Shown: positions 42,201-42,268 of the stretch, piece by piece | Layout of the letters: each line of letters starts with the position of its first letter | Position numbering within the stretch: position 1 is the first letter of the stretch | Virus record (IMG/VR): IMGVR_UViG_3300044678_000938 | Span: 1-42,268 of that record | Reading direction: 5' to 3' (one strand) | Source: a virus | Length of the DNA stretch: 42,268 nt | Program-made: the position numbers and the translations under genes | Notes under the pieces: model-generated | Told to the model about the DNA's origin: nothing | The model's input: only the letters and a program-made list of their open reading frames with translations | Databases searched by the model: none

Positions 42201-42268
42201 ACAAATTTTCCGGTAACATTGTAGAGAACAATACTTCTGGAGTTTGAAACTGAAGATTTTAAGTGTCC
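36296..42268 (-). CDS. Giant virion appendage protein, DUF4815-like (5' end beyond window)
   Basis: The frame is open from the right edge to the stop at 36296, giving at least 1990 residues; the true start is outside. A TTG at 41338 is not a credible start because the protein continues upstream with the same beta-rich Ser/Thr/Asn/Val composition. The segment around 40,530-40,600 ('YQPRVDRIFLNKDGNFVVQKG' pattern, 20-residue core) is typical of DUF4815 proteins of marine T4-like phages. A G-x-G-Y region lies near 37,880-38,050. The protein is presumably a baseplate or fibre component; the attachment site is unknown. Confidence 0.8.
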   Translation of the reverse strand, partial: GHLKSSVSNSRSIVLYNVTGKFVDNESFTINNIVNSRIGTAVTTYSISNVKSVYGNSTFGVFNADVIQSDFLAVGICSISAEAANEATIKINGLNYINSFSNNDLVRFSLPSQSSLPILAKVKSVSSDSQSTSLVVTGVTTVSGVYDGKLPVAATNLTDLTLVQTSVSSGDQTRLYTPLPRQNVSIVDLSESNLSIRKQYKVNITANSTNTLTADGDFTFLPYDEERYSLIRSTGVIESLSSDKFDISSDGKQLRVNGLGVNDINSILITTQRKINVKSKVKQKKRVNSFVVDKSSLPSSGIGTTTRNDNLNYGSYPYGTRVQDSEICLNVPDVIRVHAVFESQNLQNPSAPKIVLANISPNNTTASLLVGEEFIGNTSGAVAICAGIVDNDEILFIYKNSSEFRIGEIVKFNESSIEATVSQITNNSKNITESFIFDNGQRESYYDYSKIIRKQGSLDPQSKIIIYFDNLYYAVQDNGDVTTASSYLTFNYGKDIQSQNEIRNTDIIDIRPRVDNFSVQENVRSPFEFEGRIFTQTGNSASNILASDESIVLDFNYYQPRVDRIFLNKDGNFVVQKGVPADEPALPQAVDDSIEIAKVFLPAYLYDTTKASITQYDYKRYQMSDISKLENRIKNLEAYTTLSLLETETSNLFIPDNTNLGLNRFKSGFFVDNFRTLLPQEESVGIRNSVDPINGGMRPSHYTSSVNLVVGTKDFLGVGATTNIDYSSIATDDILGQGIQKTGDIITLKYDNIQWLNQPFATRVENVQPYILSFWEGTVDLNPSSDIWVDTVRLNPKTIQVEGDYLDTLNRMVRDSGINAQTGIGPIIWGSWSLLGYGNPRWVPGRGFNRGVPSVFQGRRVLGPSRWTGTSNDAVNNGVVPNRGLFVEAKDAIFGRSGNQTIVTEIFDTKSLGDSVVAIDILPNMRSRNIEFKCSGMQKGIQVYPFFDGVDVTKYCSPKLLEVTMTSGTFVIGETVRVRFGSNIEGSFRLAQPNHKDGKFNSPSEIYQTEPYRNTTLPTSYTSTSTILNVDTASLSLKSQGNYYGRIQSGFILIGESSKAEARVTNNRLITDANGDIVGSFLIPDPNVPENPVFGAGTKTFKLTSNQSNAPVKGTPLSAAESKFFAEGKRQSVQEKVLSVRNAKVVNRTFTETKTEEVFTGLYIDPLAQSFSCDDPTGVYLTKVDVYFESKDVSIPVRCQIRTMELGTPTKTILPFSEVTLNPDNVNISSDGSVPTTFTFSSPVYIESGQEYSMVLLSNSTSYRVWISRLGERDSISKKIVETQPTLGSLFKSQNASTWTPSQFEDLKFTLYRADFTSTNGFVNFYNPDLNEANSQIPLLTRNPLDLISRRVRLGLAVTITESDANLKYGQTVYQPSSSAKGIYVSKVGLATGGTTDGGLTVTSAGIGYTPTSGSFTYSNVTLSPVTGTGRNATANITISNGVAIGATIVNSGSGYQVGDVLQPTQIGANALGRNVRISIGQVTQFNEIILDNVQGNFSTGVGVGNSLYYFNSSGISTQVNAITGGNVTITAPIQIENDGLHFRVKHSNHGMHSDLNYVTVTDVEPDTQAAKLTAQLSNTATSSISVSVSSNFTTFEGYPVDESNPGYVIVNGEVVKYTSVTTGSLNNITRGVDSTIPLTHDINSDVYKYELGGISLLRINKTHRLEDATITNPIGLDYYSIKVSQGSETVGSKVITDRTGSGLYPAIYFIDSKSSGGAKVKATQNMPYELITPTLESFIPNNTSITAKVRSVSGTSVSGSETSFEDKGYSDITLGEYNYFDSPRIICSRVNEINNLTSLPGNKSFNIITTLSTLDSRISPCIDITRASIITTSNRINKIVDNYAGDNRVNSLTRDQNAFIYVSKAHRLEIPATSLKLYVSADINTYSDIRALYSIDLEENSNPIFELFPGYSNIDSLGNTVNSSLNDGTPDRFTQKSNTLSFEPQEFREYEFTSNNLPPFRYFRIKLIFTSTNQSYVPKVNDIRSIALA

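Noticed and set aside
1-42268. tRNA genes
   Set aside because: No cloverleaf with a T-loop GTTCRA-like core was seen in the non-coding gaps; nearly all of the window is coding.

Overview
The window is a 42 kb piece of a T4-like (Straboviridae / marine 'exo-T-even') myovirus genome, low in G+C. The core order on the minus strand, read in the direction of transcription, is: a giant appendage protein, two small ORFs, gp13, gp14, gp15, gp16, a mosaic protein, gp17, gp18, gp19, gp20, a gp67-like gene, three virion genes, gp21, gp22, gp23, gp3-like, UvsY, UvsW, gp55, gp47, a DUF3110-like gene, gp46, a 247-aa protein, a DUF3310-like gene, gp45, gp44, gp62, RegA, two Lsm-like genes, gp43 and UvsX. 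This order, the DUF3110-like protein and the DUF4815-like giant virion protein point to a marine cyanophage- or pelagiphage-type T4 relative. No photosynthesis or other host-diagnostic gene lies in the window, so the host stays open.

Layout: 1-3170 UvsX (cut by the left edge) and DNA polymerase; 3179-4040 two small Lsm-like genes and a structured spacer; 4041-6884 RegA, clamp loader, clamp and a small DUF3310-like gene; 6987-11296 a probable virion-associated gene, the gp46/gp47 nuclease and late sigma factor gp55; 11297-13781 an accessory island (divergent promoters, a run of hairpins, a third Lsm-like gene, then seven overlapping plus-strand genes, three of them encoding LRV/HEAT-like solenoids); 13751-16208 UvsW, UvsY and gp3-like; 16237-17778 a plus-strand free-standing homing endonuclease with its own promoter; 17825-36074 capsid, tail, packaging and neck genes; 36058-42268 a small gene and the giant virion protein, which runs off the right edge.

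How it works together: gp43, gp44, gp62 and gp45 form the replicase; UvsX/Y/W with gp46/47 give recombination-dependent replication; gp55 with the clamp should direct RNA polymerase to late promoters, and NATAAATA octamers lie before many virion genes. Five sigma70-type promoters share TTGACA, a 17-bp spacer and mostly an extended TGn -10. gp20/21/22/23 build the head, gp16/17 package DNA, and gp13/14/15/18/19/3 make the neck and tail.

Most notable: the gp17 terminase gene contains a 149-residue mini-intein inserted in its ATP-binding loop. It carries the W-C-T signature of class 3 inteins, starts with Pro and has Glu in place of the usual penultimate His. The plus-strand LRV island, in which every gene overlaps the one before in the same phase and a 51-bp repeat supplies start codons, is the least explained part of the window.
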